A DNA stretch of 64,000 nt from an uncultured Acidobacteriota bacterium. Its GTDB lineage: Bacteria > Acidobacteriota > UBA6911 > RPQK01 > JAJDTT01. The translations under genes and the position numbers were made by a program. The notes beneath the pieces are model-generated. The model searched no databases, had not been told where the DNA came from, and was given only the letters and a program-made list of their open reading frames with translations. Position 1 is the stretch's first letter. The number at the start of each line of letters is the position of its first letter. The stretch is taken from the NCBI GenBank assembly GCA_951812665.1, contig CATOST010000043.1, forward strand, positions 48,770 through 112,769. The letters run 5' to 3'. Positions 18,901 to 27,121 of the stretch are shown here, in pieces.

Positions 18901-19032
18901 GGGAAAGGGGGAGACGACCCACTCCTGCCAGTAGGCCACCAGGAGAAGGCCCCCCAGGACCAAACCCGCGAAGCGCCAACGAAAGACGGTTCCTTCGTCC
19001 AGATGGAAGGTGTGTACCAGGGGAGGGAGCAT
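15961..19032 (-). CDS. Fusion: heavy-metal P1B-type ATPase, His-rich linker, HflK/SPFH domain
   Basis: I start at ATG 19032, giving 1023 residues; the track's 59-residue extension looks untranslated. Residues ~1-630 are a P1B ATPase: transmembrane helices, actuator 'LDESSITGESVP', metal-site 'ACPCAMVLATPAAV', phosphorylation 'DKTGTLTRG', ATP-site 'LTGDNEKAAHRVA' and 'MVGDGVNDSPSLA'. No N-terminal CxxC metal-binding domain is visible, and the usual SEHP motif reads SEHLLAKAI. Residues ~640-690 are a linker with 19 His. Then comes a new transmembrane helix (WAGAAAVLAYLFSGV) and an SPFH domain ('EEVGVVQRLGRLVEGSLDPGLHY') ending in HflK-like helices. It leads an operon with hflC and a second HflK-like gene. 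The CPC motif suggests a soft or divalent metal; the ion cannot be fixed. Confidence 0.88.
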   Translation of the reverse strand: MLPPLVHTFHLDEGTVFRWRFAGLVLGGLLLVAYWQEWVVSPFPWDLGLILTFLYGYSTFHRAFQDVISRRISADQAVTLAALAALYVGEYLAAAEVVYIMLVGETLEAYASQRFHTDLTQLLSMLPQEAHRWGDDGEEHVALGELRPEDRVVVYPGERVPVDGVILEGESLLDESSITGESVPRERSVRDQVYAGSVNQTARLLVRARQVGETTVLNRIVELVRQARESKAPIQRTADRYAQWFLPLVLGIAVLCYVVTGDWMRSVAILIVACPCAMVLATPAAVLATISALARKGIVVRGGVQIEELSKIDCFAFDKTGTLTRGRPELVRVIPFGEFRPDAILGWAASLEFFSEHLLAKAIREAAESRGLDVSPGESVQRHAGLGLEGTVTPSGGRAGTTVLVGSARFLEQRGVTLSKPEQDALDQAASEGGIAVLVGWEGQAAGVLLLQDQPRQEAGQAVAELRQLGIRKSLLLTGDNEKAAHRVAREVGIAQVHAGLLPEEKLAHLEDLKLQGLRVAMVGDGVNDSPSLAAAHVGIAMGDTGTDIAAEASGVVLVGDGGLDRLKPLIRMSRRAVKTIHDNIFWFGLVFNLAAVMAAFWGYLSAVGAAVVHQGSSFLVLMNSLKLLDRQPSELLPHGLHHRLHHLQHRFHHLRHDFHHLQHDVLHWLHHRNPAHLFGHFLHWAGHRKKSLLRWAGAAAVLAYLFSGVRMLAPEEVGVVQRLGRLVEGSLDPGLHYVAPWPVETLHRLRPAQVRTVELGFRISDSASGAAGGPAAYEWNIQHRQGRYLRREDEALMLTGDEYLVEVNAVVHYSIADFHEYLFASSNLESTLQFLCESALRQVAATMELDRILALDRRTIESAAMAIVRAEADRLGLGVRVRAFHLQDVHPALEVVGAFRDVASALEQKSRMINEARAYANQRVPIAAGESQGRQIQAQAYAFSRVRRSEGESRRFDLLYDAYRQSPQTTRVRVYLEAIEAGLAGKRKYILDQGSGRRKMLLFRNSVFNFGDFEKAVAARGQ
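16965..17119 (-). other. His-rich linker with short repeats between ATPase and HflK domains
   Basis: The encoded stretch has 19 His in about 50 residues, built from a 7-residue pattern of the form HHLxHxF/L ('LHHLQHRFHHLRHDFHHLQH'). The DNA shows matching runs of GTGGAG/GGTGG units on the plus strand. Such regions elsewhere bind divalent metals such as Zn, Cu or Ni; that is the likely role in a P1B transporter, and is inferred here. Confidence 0.75.
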
Positions 19033-19199
19033 GTTGGCGCCGCCCACTATACAAGCCGTGCTGTCCGGTTCAAAGAGACGCGCCGTCCGGGAGCGGCGGT
19101 TTCCAACCGCTGAATTCCGGACGACCCGCGAGCGAGCGAGCACACGGGAAAACGGAGGAATGGGCGATTGGAAAGCGCCCCTCCTCAAAGGACGAAAGA

Positions 19200-19225
19200 G
19201 GGCACCCACAAGGGGCGCCCCCTAC
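19200..19225. repeat. Dispersed palindromic repeat, family B, copy 2
   Basis: Reverse complement of the element at 6121-6145 (CCCACAAGGGGCGCCCC core), with one extra G and one C-to-T change. It lies between the ATPase fusion start and the end of the PIN toxin gene. Confidence 0.55.
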
Positions 19226-19242
19226 GGGAGACGAACCGACTG

Positions 19243-19632
19243 CTATCGGACGACGATCACCCTGACGCCGATCCGGTGCGAGATCACAGACCAGATCCTG
19301 TCCGTGGTGACGACAGCGGCACCTTCAGTGATACCGAGCGCCAGGCAGGCTCTGTCTCCTATTGACAGCCCCTGAGACCGCGTCGCCTTGCGCAGGGATC
19401 CCGCCAAGAGCGCTTGCGTCTCGTCAAACACGCGGACATCCAGATCGAGTCCCGACAGCAGACCGGCAACGTCACCCGCCGCCATGCCGCGGTCACACAG
19501 TTTCGCGGCGACTTCCGAGAGGTTCACGGACGATACGATTGCGTGCGGGTAATGCCTCTCGACCAGTTCCGCACCGGGCTCGCGAAAGAGCACGGCGAGA
19601 ATGGCCGAAGCATCAAGAACCACCCTGGGCAT
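19243..19632 (-). CDS. vapC: PIN-domain toxin (VapC-like)
   Basis: I prefer the start at MPRVVLDASA (19632) over the track start at 19653. The acidic residues expected of a PIN ribonuclease are visible: 'LDASAILAVLF', 'NLSEVAAKL', 'IGDRACLALG' and 'VTTDRIW'. About 129 residues, normal for VapC. It overlaps the upstream antitoxin gene by ~20 bases, the usual arrangement for translational coupling. VapC toxins cleave RNA, often tRNA, when freed from the antitoxin. Confidence 0.85.
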   Translation of the reverse strand: MPRVVLDASAILAVLFREPGAELVERHYPHAIVSSVNLSEVAAKLCDRGMAAGDVAGLLSGLDLDVRVFDETQALLAGSLRKATRSQGLSIGDRACLALGITEGAAVVTTDRIWSVISHRIGVRVIVVR

Positions 19633-19906
19633 CTCCGGATTCTCTTCGAGCATCCGCCCGACGATCCTCGATCAGTTCTTCCGATACGAGCCTGGCCCCG
19701 GTCGGGGCGATTCCGGCGAGCCGCTCCTGTGCCCGCCTCAGCGCCTGCATCTTCGTCGTCAGAATCACCTCCGAGCCCCGAATCTCGAAGAGGATGTCCT
19801 GGCGCTGCCCGGTCATTCCAAGCTGCTTACGAAGCGCAGCAGGAATCACGATTCTACCGTTGTCTGCCATCGTCGCTCTGAATCGCTTTACAGGATTTTG
19901 TGACAT
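19613..19906 (-). CDS. vapB: AbrB/SpoVT-type antitoxin (VapB-like)
   Basis: ATG 19906 is preceded by AAAGGTGG at good spacing, so I prefer it to the GTG at 19915. Residues ~10-50 form a swapped-hairpin AbrB domain ('MADNGRIVIPAALRKQLGM', 'DILFEIRGSEVILTT'), which would bind its own promoter. The C-terminal tail ('ARLVSEELIEDRRADARRE') would wrap the PIN toxin. Confidence 0.85.
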   Translation of the reverse strand: MSQNPVKRFRATMADNGRIVIPAALRKQLGMTGQRQDILFEIRGSEVILTTKMQALRRAQERLAGIAPTGARLVSEELIEDRRADARRESGDAQGGS

Positions 19907-19921
19907 GGTGTCCACCTTTGC

Positions 19922-19938
19922 ACATACGTAGATTATGT
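19922..19938. promoter_or_regulatory. Possible operator of the vapBC pair
   Basis: An inverted repeat ACATA-n7-TATGT overlaps an AT-rich patch (CATAAT on the minus strand) just upstream of the antitoxin ribosome-binding site. AbrB-type antitoxins bind such palindromes; assigned by position only. Confidence 0.35.
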
Positions 19939-20146
19939 CATTTCTAAAATCGTGGCAAATCAGGTTAAATTGTCAGATTATCTCGTAAAGTCCATTCTTC
20001 GGGCTCGACGCGTTCTCGTATCGGGTCCCGATTCTTGCACCTGCCGGACCTGGACAACACCTTGATCCATGCGACCGGGGACGGATAGAATCCTGCGCTG
20101 ACGGGATGACCTGCTCGACTCCGGCAGGTTCGTCCCGGAGCCGATC

Positions 20147-21967
20147 ATGAGCTTGGAGTCCGCACCACACGCGATACCTGATCGATTCCTACGGCAAAGG
20201 GATCCCGTCTACCTGGCCGATCTGGACCGCTGCCAGCCGGCGACCGCCCTCAGCCGCACGGCCCGCCGGTTTGCTTGGCGAATGCTGGAATTCGAGACCG
20301 ATACCGCCGTGGGAACGCTCCTCTTCGCCGGTGAGGAGACCGAGGCGGCGGAGATCACCTACCCGCTCGAGGTCCAGGGGTGGCATGACGTCCATATCGG
20401 CCTCTTCAACAACGCGTGGCGGCCCTATGAAGCCCAACGGGTCTTCGCCCGGCTCAGCGGAGATCCGGCGTTCTCGCTCATCTATCTTCCCGTCCCCAGC
20501 GAACGCCCGTGGGGCGTTCCGGACGATGATCAGAAACAGGGCCCCAGAATCCAGGATGTCTTCTGGAAAACCGCCGACCTGTCGGGCCAGACCCTGGCGT
20601 TCCGCCAACCGCGCCAGCGGGCGGTGCCCGACGAACAGGCCTTCGGAAACATCAGCGGCAAGGTCTGGCTCGCCTATATCAAGCTGGTCCCCCTCACCGA
20701 CAAAGAGATCCGGGACCTGGAACAGGATCGGTCCGATCCCACCCATCGCCGGCTGTTCGCCTACAACGACTCCTGGTTCGACGGCGACCGGGGATTCCGA
20801 ATGCCGGGAGGCCGGTCCCAAGAGACGGCCATTCAGGCCCAACTGGAACCTTACCGGCACACCGATTTCGGACGCATCTACTGGGACGGCGCCCACGGGG
20901 ACATCTGCAACTACCTGACCCGCATCGGGCGGGTCTGGGACCACCGGGGCATCCGGACCCAGGATCCCCCCAGGCGCTACGACCGTCTGGCCCGGGAAGC
21001 CTGGGACGACTACGTCGAACGCGGAATCGATCCCTTTCGCGTCGCCGCCGACTTCGCTCACGGGCTGGGAATGGAGTTCCACGCCTGTTACCGAATCGGC
21101 TGGCGACCCTTCTACTGGCCTCCGCCGTTCGACGAATTCAATCGCGGCGGACTCTACGACCAGCGCCCCGAGCTCCGTTGCGTGGGCCGCGACGGCCAGC
21201 CCTCGCTCGGTTTGTCGTATGCCTTTCCCGAAACTCGCCGCTACGTCCTCTCGCTGATCCGGGAGATGACCGGCTATCCCATCGACGGCATCGCCATTCT
21301 CTACAACCGGCAGCCCCCCTTCCTGGAGTACGAAAGGCCGTTGGTGGAGGGCTTCCAGGCGGAGGTCGGAGTGGACCCCCGGCGCCTGCCCGAAACGGAC
21401 CCCCGCTGGCTGGCCTACAAGAGCCGGATCCTTACCGGTTTCATGAAGGACCTCAAAGCCGAACTGGCGGAGGCCGCCCAGGAACAGGACCTGTCCGCGC
21501 CCCTCCCGGTCACCGCCTGGCTGTTTGGCTCCCGCGAGGAGAATCTGCTTTACGGGATTGACGTCGAGCGGTGGGTTCAGGAGGGTCTGGTGGACACGCT
21601 GGTCCCCTACACCTCGGCCCGGAGCCTGTTCAGCTTTCAGACCGCCTGGGAAGACCCCGCCGACGTCAGCTATTGGGTTCGCCTGGCCCGCGCGGGAAAT
21701 TGCCGTCTGGCGCTCAATGTGATGCCTCGAAACCTGGACGCCACCCAGTACCGGAACAAGGCCGGCCAGCTCTACTCCCTGGGAGTCGAGCACCTGGCCT
21801 TCTGGGACACCGCCATCGCCGGCGGCCAGGCCTCCGAGACGCTGGCCCGTCTGGGACACCATGAGGAGATTGCCGCCTGGATCATGGCGGGCCGGCCCGA
21901 ACCCCAATTGACTTCCAGTCCATTGTGGAAGCTGGGAGAGTGGGATCTGAGCTATTTCCCCGAATGA
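20147..21967 (+). CDS. TIM-barrel glycoside-hydrolase-like protein (GHL10-type)
   Basis: 606 residues without a signal peptide. An N-terminal beta domain (~1-170) precedes a TIM-barrel region: 'RIYWDGAHGDICNYL', 'AADFAHGLGMEFHACYRIGWRPF', 'ETRRYVLSLIREMTGYPIDGIAILYNRQPP', 'LLYGIDVERWVQEGLVDTLVPY' and 'EHLAFWDT' follow the beta-alpha order of glycosyl-hydrolase-like family 10 proteins. The acidic residues in the 'YWDGAHGD' and 'GIAIL' strands are candidate catalytic groups. ATG 20147 is reached after a 230-base gap from the vapB start. The next gene starts 34 bases on, so a pair is likely. Substrate unknown. Confidence 0.65.
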   Translation: MSLESAPHAIPDRFLRQRDPVYLADLDRCQPATALSRTARRFAWRMLEFETDTAVGTLLFAGEETEAAEITYPLEVQGWHDVHIGLFNNAWRPYEAQRVFARLSGDPAFSLIYLPVPSERPWGVPDDDQKQGPRIQDVFWKTADLSGQTLAFRQPRQRAVPDEQAFGNISGKVWLAYIKLVPLTDKEIRDLEQDRSDPTHRRLFAYNDSWFDGDRGFRMPGGRSQETAIQAQLEPYRHTDFGRIYWDGAHGDICNYLTRIGRVWDHRGIRTQDPPRRYDRLAREAWDDYVERGIDPFRVAADFAHGLGMEFHACYRIGWRPFYWPPPFDEFNRGGLYDQRPELRCVGRDGQPSLGLSYAFPETRRYVLSLIREMTGYPIDGIAILYNRQPPFLEYERPLVEGFQAEVGVDPRRLPETDPRWLAYKSRILTGFMKDLKAELAEAAQEQDLSAPLPVTAWLFGSREENLLYGIDVERWVQEGLVDTLVPYTSARSLFSFQTAWEDPADVSYWVRLARAGNCRLALNVMPRNLDATQYRNKAGQLYSLGVEHLAFWDTAIAGGQASETLARLGHHEEIAAWIMAGRPEPQLTSSPLWKLGEWDLSYFPE

Positions 21968-22001
21968 CGGCGCCGCAGCTCCCGTTGAGGAGGAGAAACG
22001 C

Positions 22002-24185
22002 TTGAACCGAGTATCGTGGGGGCTCGTCCCCGTTCTGGCGATCCTACTGGCGACCAGCCTTCCCGGCCAGTCGGGGGAGCCGATCTTCAATCCCTACGGC
22101 CTGACCGAAGACACCCTCGACGGCCTGCAGATTCGGGACCCCCGTCACCGGCACTTCATCGAGTTCTTCTCGGCACTGCTCCTGAACCAACGGGTGAATC
22201 GGGAGGCGGCCTTCAGCGTCTACGGCCAGGTCCGGCCTCTCACCTTGCTCCAGAGGAACGTCTACGGTGACCGCACTGTCCTACCGGCTCCGGTTGTGAG
22301 GTCCCAGATCAGCGTCTCCCTCTGGAACCTCTCCTCCCCTGAGCTGCTCAAGATCGAGGTCGCCCCGCCGGTGATCCAGGTCCGTCCATCCCGGCTGGAG
22401 TTCACCCGGGGATTGGAGAACCGGGTGTTGATCCTGCTTCGGAACCTGTCCCGCCGTTCCCAGAATGTGAGTCTGGAACCGGCGGAGGGACCGCTCTATT
22501 TCCGGCCTCGACAAGTCCGCTTGGCCCCTCAGGAAGTCCATGCCGTCATCGCCCGGGTCTGGGGAGAGGGCAGTAGAAATCTGGACCTGCAGGTCGGGAC
22601 CAACGGCCGGATTCGCCGTGTGAGTCTTCCCTTGGCTTGGAACCCTTCCTGCCGTCTCCAGATACGGGTACTGGATGAAAACGGCCGGATGGTCCCCGCG
22701 CGGGTGGAAGTGGTCGGTTCCGACGGCCTGGGGCGGGCCCCTTCGGGCACCTATCTCCGCTATACGCCGATCCGGGCGGGCGCCTACTTTCACACGCGGG
22801 GAACCAGCAGCTTGGTCCTCCCGGCAGGCAAGACCCGAATCCGCGTGGTCCGGGGATTCGAGCACCGCTTCCAGGAACGGGTCGTCGACCTGCAGCCTTC
22901 CGGCCCCAGCTCGCTGGAATTTCGATTGGAGCGCTTCCACGACGCGGCCTCCCGCGGCTGGTACTCGGGAGACATCCACATCCATCCCAACCTGGTCCAC
23001 AAGACCATGGACCAGGTCGTCAACCCCGCCGACGTCCGCCTCCAGGTGGAGGCCGAGGACTTGAACGTGGCCAACCTCCTGGTCTGCAACTCGCAGGGGG
23101 CGGTCCTCTACGACCGGCAGCACTTCACCGGCGCTCCCCATCCCCTGAGCACGCCGCGGCATATCCTCTACTGGAGCCAGGAGATCCGCCCCGCTCTCTA
23201 CGGACACATCGGCGTCCTGAACCTGAAGCGTTTTCTGGAGCCCCCCTACAACGGATTCCCCGCCAGTTTCTTTCCCTTCGACTACCCGTCCAACACCACC
23301 GCCGTCCGGGAGGTCCGCAAGGAAGGAGCCGCCGTCTTCTACGTCCACCCCTCTCTGGGCCGGCAACGCTGGATCCCCGTGGACGCCGCCCTGGGAACCG
23401 TCGACGGCATGGAGATCCTGGGCCTATCCAGCACCGAGGGTTCCAACGCTCTCTACCGCCTGCTGCTGGATTGCGGATGGCGGCTGAGCGCGGTGGCCGG
23501 AACCGACACCTTCAACAACGTCCGCCGCCACAAGGTCCTGGGAGGCGATCGAGTCTACGCCTACACCGGAGACAGTTTGTCGTACGAGTCCTGGGTTCGG
23601 GCCCTGCAGCAGGGGAAGACCTTCGTCAGCAACGGACCTCTCCTCTACTTCCGGGTCCAGGGCCGTCTTCCCGGAAGCGAGATCGCCCTGGACGAGCCCG
23701 GACCGGTGGAACTGGAGTTGGAGGCGCATTCCCAGGTTCCCATGGAGAAGGTGGAGATTCTGTTCAACAGCGAGGTCCTGCAGGAGATCCCGCTGGAGGA
23801 CGAGACCAGTTTGATTCACCGGGGGACCATCCGGGTTCCGTCCAGCGGTTGGATGGCCGCTCGGGTCCGCGGCGGAGAGCATCCATTGGTAGTCAACAAT
23901 TCCGATCTCTTTGCCCACACCACTCCAGTCTATGTCACCGTGGGCGGACGGCCCTATGCCGACCCCGAAGCCCTGCAGTTCTTCCTGGAGAGGTTCGACG
24001 AGATGCGCCAGACCTCTCTCGCCGGGGGCACCTTCGAGAGCCTGCACCAGCAGCGGGAGGTTCTGGGACAGCTGGCCGAAGCGGAGAGAATCTACCGGGA
24101 GCGGCTGGAATGGTCCCGGAAATCAGGTCCGGGCCGCGGCGCCGCCGCCGAAGCGGGTGGCGATTCCAACGCCGCACGTCCATGA
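22002..24185 (+). CDS. CehA/McbA-like PHP metallohydrolase, secreted
   Basis: TTG 22002 follows GAGGAGGAG at good spacing. The 727-residue protein has a signal peptide (LVPVLAILLATSLPGQ), a long N-terminal beta region (~30-320), and a PHP-like domain with the metal motif 'SGDIHIHPN', then 'AAVFYVHPSLG' and 'LSAVAGTDTFNNV'. The C-terminal ~170 residues are a beta-sandwich tail. CehA/McbA proteins include carbaryl hydrolases, but the family is broad and no substrate can be assigned. It is downstream of the glycosidase-like gene and upstream of the PSD1 gene, all on plus. Confidence 0.8.
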   Translation: MNRVSWGLVPVLAILLATSLPGQSGEPIFNPYGLTEDTLDGLQIRDPRHRHFIEFFSALLLNQRVNREAAFSVYGQVRPLTLLQRNVYGDRTVLPAPVVRSQISVSLWNLSSPELLKIEVAPPVIQVRPSRLEFTRGLENRVLILLRNLSRRSQNVSLEPAEGPLYFRPRQVRLAPQEVHAVIARVWGEGSRNLDLQVGTNGRIRRVSLPLAWNPSCRLQIRVLDENGRMVPARVEVVGSDGLGRAPSGTYLRYTPIRAGAYFHTRGTSSLVLPAGKTRIRVVRGFEHRFQERVVDLQPSGPSSLEFRLERFHDAASRGWYSGDIHIHPNLVHKTMDQVVNPADVRLQVEAEDLNVANLLVCNSQGAVLYDRQHFTGAPHPLSTPRHILYWSQEIRPALYGHIGVLNLKRFLEPPYNGFPASFFPFDYPSNTTAVREVRKEGAAVFYVHPSLGRQRWIPVDAALGTVDGMEILGLSSTEGSNALYRLLLDCGWRLSAVAGTDTFNNVRRHKVLGGDRVYAYTGDSLSYESWVRALQQGKTFVSNGPLLYFRVQGRLPGSEIALDEPGPVELELEAHSQVPMEKVEILFNSEVLQEIPLEDETSLIHRGTIRVPSSGWMAARVRGGEHPLVVNNSDLFAHTTPVYVTVGGRPYADPEALQFFLERFDEMRQTSLAGGTFESLHQQREVLGQLAEAERIYRERLEWSRKSGPGRGAAAEAGGDSNAARP

Positions 24186-24236
24186 CAAGAGTCGCCGACG
24201 GCTGCTAAGATCGAGGCTAATCGATCGGATCGCGCC

Positions 24237-26894
24237 GTGAACATTTCGCAGCCCACTCCCGCCATGCAGGCACGCTGTCTTCGGGTGGTCCTCGCCGTCG
24301 CCGTCCTCAGCGGGGCGACGGGCTGGCCGGCGCCTTCCGGGTCGAGCCGCGCCGATCGGGCCTCGGAGATCCTCAAGCACGAGTGCCTGAGCTGCCACGG
24401 CTCCATCCGCGCCTCGGGCCTGGATCTCAGGTCCCGGGAGGGTATGTTGCGTGGCGGCAACCGTGGTCCGGCAGTGGAGCCGGGCCGGCCCGACTTCAGC
24501 CTGCTCTACCAGGCCGTCGCCCACATAGGCGATCTGGAGATGCCCCCGGGAGAGAAACGGCTTCCCGAGCAGGACCTGGAAACCCTCAAGGCCTGGATCG
24601 AGGCCGGGGCGTCCTGGCCCGACTCTGCCGCTACGGAAGCCGGTGGCCCCACTTGGTGGTCCTTTCGCGCACCGGTTCGTCCCGAGCCACCCCAGGTTCT
24701 CGAGGCGACACACCGGATTCGCAATCCCATCGACAACTTCGTGCTGGCCCGGCTCCATGCCCAGGGGCTGAAAACGGCTCCCGAAGCGAGCCGGCCGGAG
24801 TTGGTCCGCAGAGCCTACGTCGACCTGATCGGGCTGCCGCCTACGCCGGATCAAGTAGAGTCCTTCCTCCGGGACGAGTCCCCCAAGGCGTTCGAGAAGC
24901 TCGTGGACCAATTGCTGGAGTCCCCCGCCTATGGCGAGCGCTGGGCCCGGCACTGGCTCGACGTGGTGCGCTACGCCGACAGCGGCGGTTTCGAGACGGA
25001 CGAGTACTATCCCAACGCCTGGCGCTACCGGGACTACGTGATCAAGTCGTTCAACGAAGACAAACCGTACGACCGCTTCATCCAGGAACAGGTCGCGGCC
25101 GACGAGCTGTGGCCCGACAACCTGGACCTCTACGACACCAGCTACGCCATTCGGCCCGCAAAGGTGGCTCACCTGGAAGCCCGCGTCGGCACCAGCCTAT
25201 ACGGGTTTGGACCCTCCATCGGCGAGTCCACCCTGGACGCCCCCAAGCTCCGCTACGAACGTCTGACCGATTGGGTCGACATGACGGGAGCGGCCTTCAT
25301 GGGTCTGACCCTGGCCTGCGCCCGCTGCCACGACCACAAGTTCGATCCCATCAGCCAGGAAGACTATTTCCGGGTGCAGGCCATCTTCGCCCCCTCCCAT
25401 CCGGTGACGCTTCCGGTGATCACGGCCATGAGCATGTTCCACCGGAACGAGTACTACCCCCGGACCATCGCCTTGGACGAACGGCGCCGGGCCCACGGGA
25501 TGTTCGAGGCCAAGGTCCGGCAGCGTTTGACCGAGGAACGGAAAGCCCGTTTCCCGGCAGAGGTGCGCCGGGCCTACGAGAAGCCGGAGGGGGAACGCTC
25601 GGAGGAGGAGCAGAGGCTGGCGGCGCCCCTTCAGGAGGCCGTGGCGGACTTCTTCAGCCCAACGACCTTCAAGCTCAAGGAGCACCTGACGCAAGAGGAG
25701 AAGGAAGAAAGCACCCGCCTGCTGCTGGCCATCGCCGAGAAGGTGCTGGAGATCCCCGTCAAGGATGCCTCCCACGCCGTCCGATGGGACGGATTCTACG
25801 ACCCGCCTTCGGCCACCGTCCTGGGTCACATTCAGGGGGAGTTGATCCCGGAGACCCGGATCCTGGAGCGGGGCGATCTGGACCGCCCCGGGAAGCTCGT
25901 GGAGGCCGGACTGCCCCGGATTCTGGCAGACGGAGTCGATTTCCACACCAACGAAGGCCATGGCCCCCGGTACCGGAAGCAACTGGCCCTGTGGCTCACA
26001 CGTCCCGACCATCCGCTGACCGCGCGGGTCATGGTGAATCGCCTCTGGCAATGGCATTTCGGGCGGGGGATCGTGTCCAGCTCCAACGACTTCGGCCTCC
26101 AGGGGCAACCGCCGTCCCATCCGAAGCTGCTGGACTGGCTGGCTACGGAGTTCGTCCGCCAAGGCTGGAGCCTCAAGGCGATGCACCGGCTGATCGTCCA
26201 ATCCTCGACCTACCGGCTCACCAGCCGTTTCGACGATCCTCACAACGCCGCCGCCGACCCGGACAACGCCTACCTCTGGCGGGCCAATCGGAGACGGATC
26301 GAGGCCGAGGTCTTGTGGGACAGCATCCATGCCGTGTCCGGCAGCCTGAACTCAAAGATGTACGGCCGGCCCTTCGTGCCGCCGCTGTCGGAGGATGAAC
26401 TGGCCGGCTTCCGGCTCAAGTGGGCGTGGACCGTGCCGGCGGACCCGGCAGAGCACAGCCGCAGAGGCATCTATATCCTCTCTCGGCGGAACTTCGTCTT
26501 CCCCATGTTCGAGAAGTTCGATACTCCCGATCCGGCGGTCAGCTGTCCCGAGCGCTCCGTGACCACGGTGGCGCCGCAATCCCTTTGGCTCCTCAACAAC
26601 GATGCCGTATTCCGGCAGGCGCTGGCCTTCGCGGGTCGCCTGGTCCGGGAAGGGGGTTCCGAGCCGAGCCAATGGGTGAAGCGGGCCTGGCGGACCGCCC
26701 TGGGCCGGCCGCCCACCGATCGGGAAACCCGGGACGCCCTCGAGACCTTGGCGTCCGCCGGGGGCGAGAAGTGGGAGGAGTTGCCGGAGGGCACTCCCCC
26801 CGAATTGAAGACCATCGAGCGGAGTCAGGCCCAGGGACTGACGGAACTCTGTCTGGCCGTCTTCAACCTCAATGAGTTCCTCTTCGTCGACTGA
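24237..26894 (+). CDS. PSD1 / DUF1549-DUF1553 cytochrome-c protein
   Basis: Start either GTG 24237 or ATG 24264; the latter puts a signal peptide (LRVVLAVAVLSGATG) at the N-terminus. A cytochrome-c like region follows: 'ILKHECLSCHG' (CxxCH haem site), 'SLLYQAVAHIGDLEMPPG' and 'LETLKAWIEAGA'. DUF1549 follows ('IDNFVLARLHAQGL', 'YGERWARHWLDVVRYADS', 'LACARCHDHKFDPISQEDYF'), then DUF1553 ('HPLTARVMVNRLWQWHFGRGIV', 'RNFVFPMFEKFDTPD', quoted in part). This architecture is abundant in Planctomycetes and Solibacter-like Acidobacteriota and is normally paired with a DUF1501 gene, as here. Its biochemical role is not established. Confidence 0.92.
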   Translation: MNISQPTPAMQARCLRVVLAVAVLSGATGWPAPSGSSRADRASEILKHECLSCHGSIRASGLDLRSREGMLRGGNRGPAVEPGRPDFSLLYQAVAHIGDLEMPPGEKRLPEQDLETLKAWIEAGASWPDSAATEAGGPTWWSFRAPVRPEPPQVLEATHRIRNPIDNFVLARLHAQGLKTAPEASRPELVRRAYVDLIGLPPTPDQVESFLRDESPKAFEKLVDQLLESPAYGERWARHWLDVVRYADSGGFETDEYYPNAWRYRDYVIKSFNEDKPYDRFIQEQVAADELWPDNLDLYDTSYAIRPAKVAHLEARVGTSLYGFGPSIGESTLDAPKLRYERLTDWVDMTGAAFMGLTLACARCHDHKFDPISQEDYFRVQAIFAPSHPVTLPVITAMSMFHRNEYYPRTIALDERRRAHGMFEAKVRQRLTEERKARFPAEVRRAYEKPEGERSEEEQRLAAPLQEAVADFFSPTTFKLKEHLTQEEKEESTRLLLAIAEKVLEIPVKDASHAVRWDGFYDPPSATVLGHIQGELIPETRILERGDLDRPGKLVEAGLPRILADGVDFHTNEGHGPRYRKQLALWLTRPDHPLTARVMVNRLWQWHFGRGIVSSSNDFGLQGQPPSHPKLLDWLATEFVRQGWSLKAMHRLIVQSSTYRLTSRFDDPHNAAADPDNAYLWRANRRRIEAEVLWDSIHAVSGSLNSKMYGRPFVPPLSEDELAGFRLKWAWTVPADPAEHSRRGIYILSRRNFVFPMFEKFDTPDPAVSCPERSVTTVAPQSLWLLNNDAVFRQALAFAGRLVREGGSEPSQWVKRAWRTALGRPPTDRETRDALETLASAGGEKWEELPEGTPPELKTIERSQAQGLTELCLAVFNLNEFLFVD

Positions 26895-26977
26895 TGCCTG
26901 ATACTTGGTGGATTCGGAGTTGGATGATGCCGGACCCGGAGACTCGTCGAAGGCGGGGATTGGTTCGGGTTAGGAAC

Positions 26978-27058
26978 GGGGGGTTAGCAACCCACGAATC
27001 TTGGGATTTGGGGGACAGGGATGTCCCCCTTCCCAATTGGGGGACAAGATGTCCCCCC
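26978..27058. repeat. Composite palindromic repeat, family A, copy 1
   Basis: Three parts in order: a small hairpin GGGTTAGCAACCC, then GGGGGACAGGGATGTCCCCC, then GGGGGACAAGATGTCCCCCC. The same three-part order occurs at 54383-54472. It sits in the 228-base gap between PSD1 and DUF1501, which otherwise holds no gene. The tandem hairpins could stop or attenuate transcription. Confidence 0.7.
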
Positions 27059-27121
27059 TCCTGTCTTGACGGTGCCGTGTCCGCAGGGCTTCAATAGGAA
27101 CATCGATTCAAGGAGAGGAAC

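Noticed and set aside
16681-19113. 810-aa plus-strand ORF
   Set aside because: Antisense shadow of the ATPase-HflK gene; composition dominated by Gln/His/Arg from the opposite strand and no recognisable motif.
27010-27058. Repeated GGGGGACA...TGTCCCCC units as a CRISPR array
   Set aside because: Only two units, each a self-complementary hairpin, with no spacer series and no cas genes.
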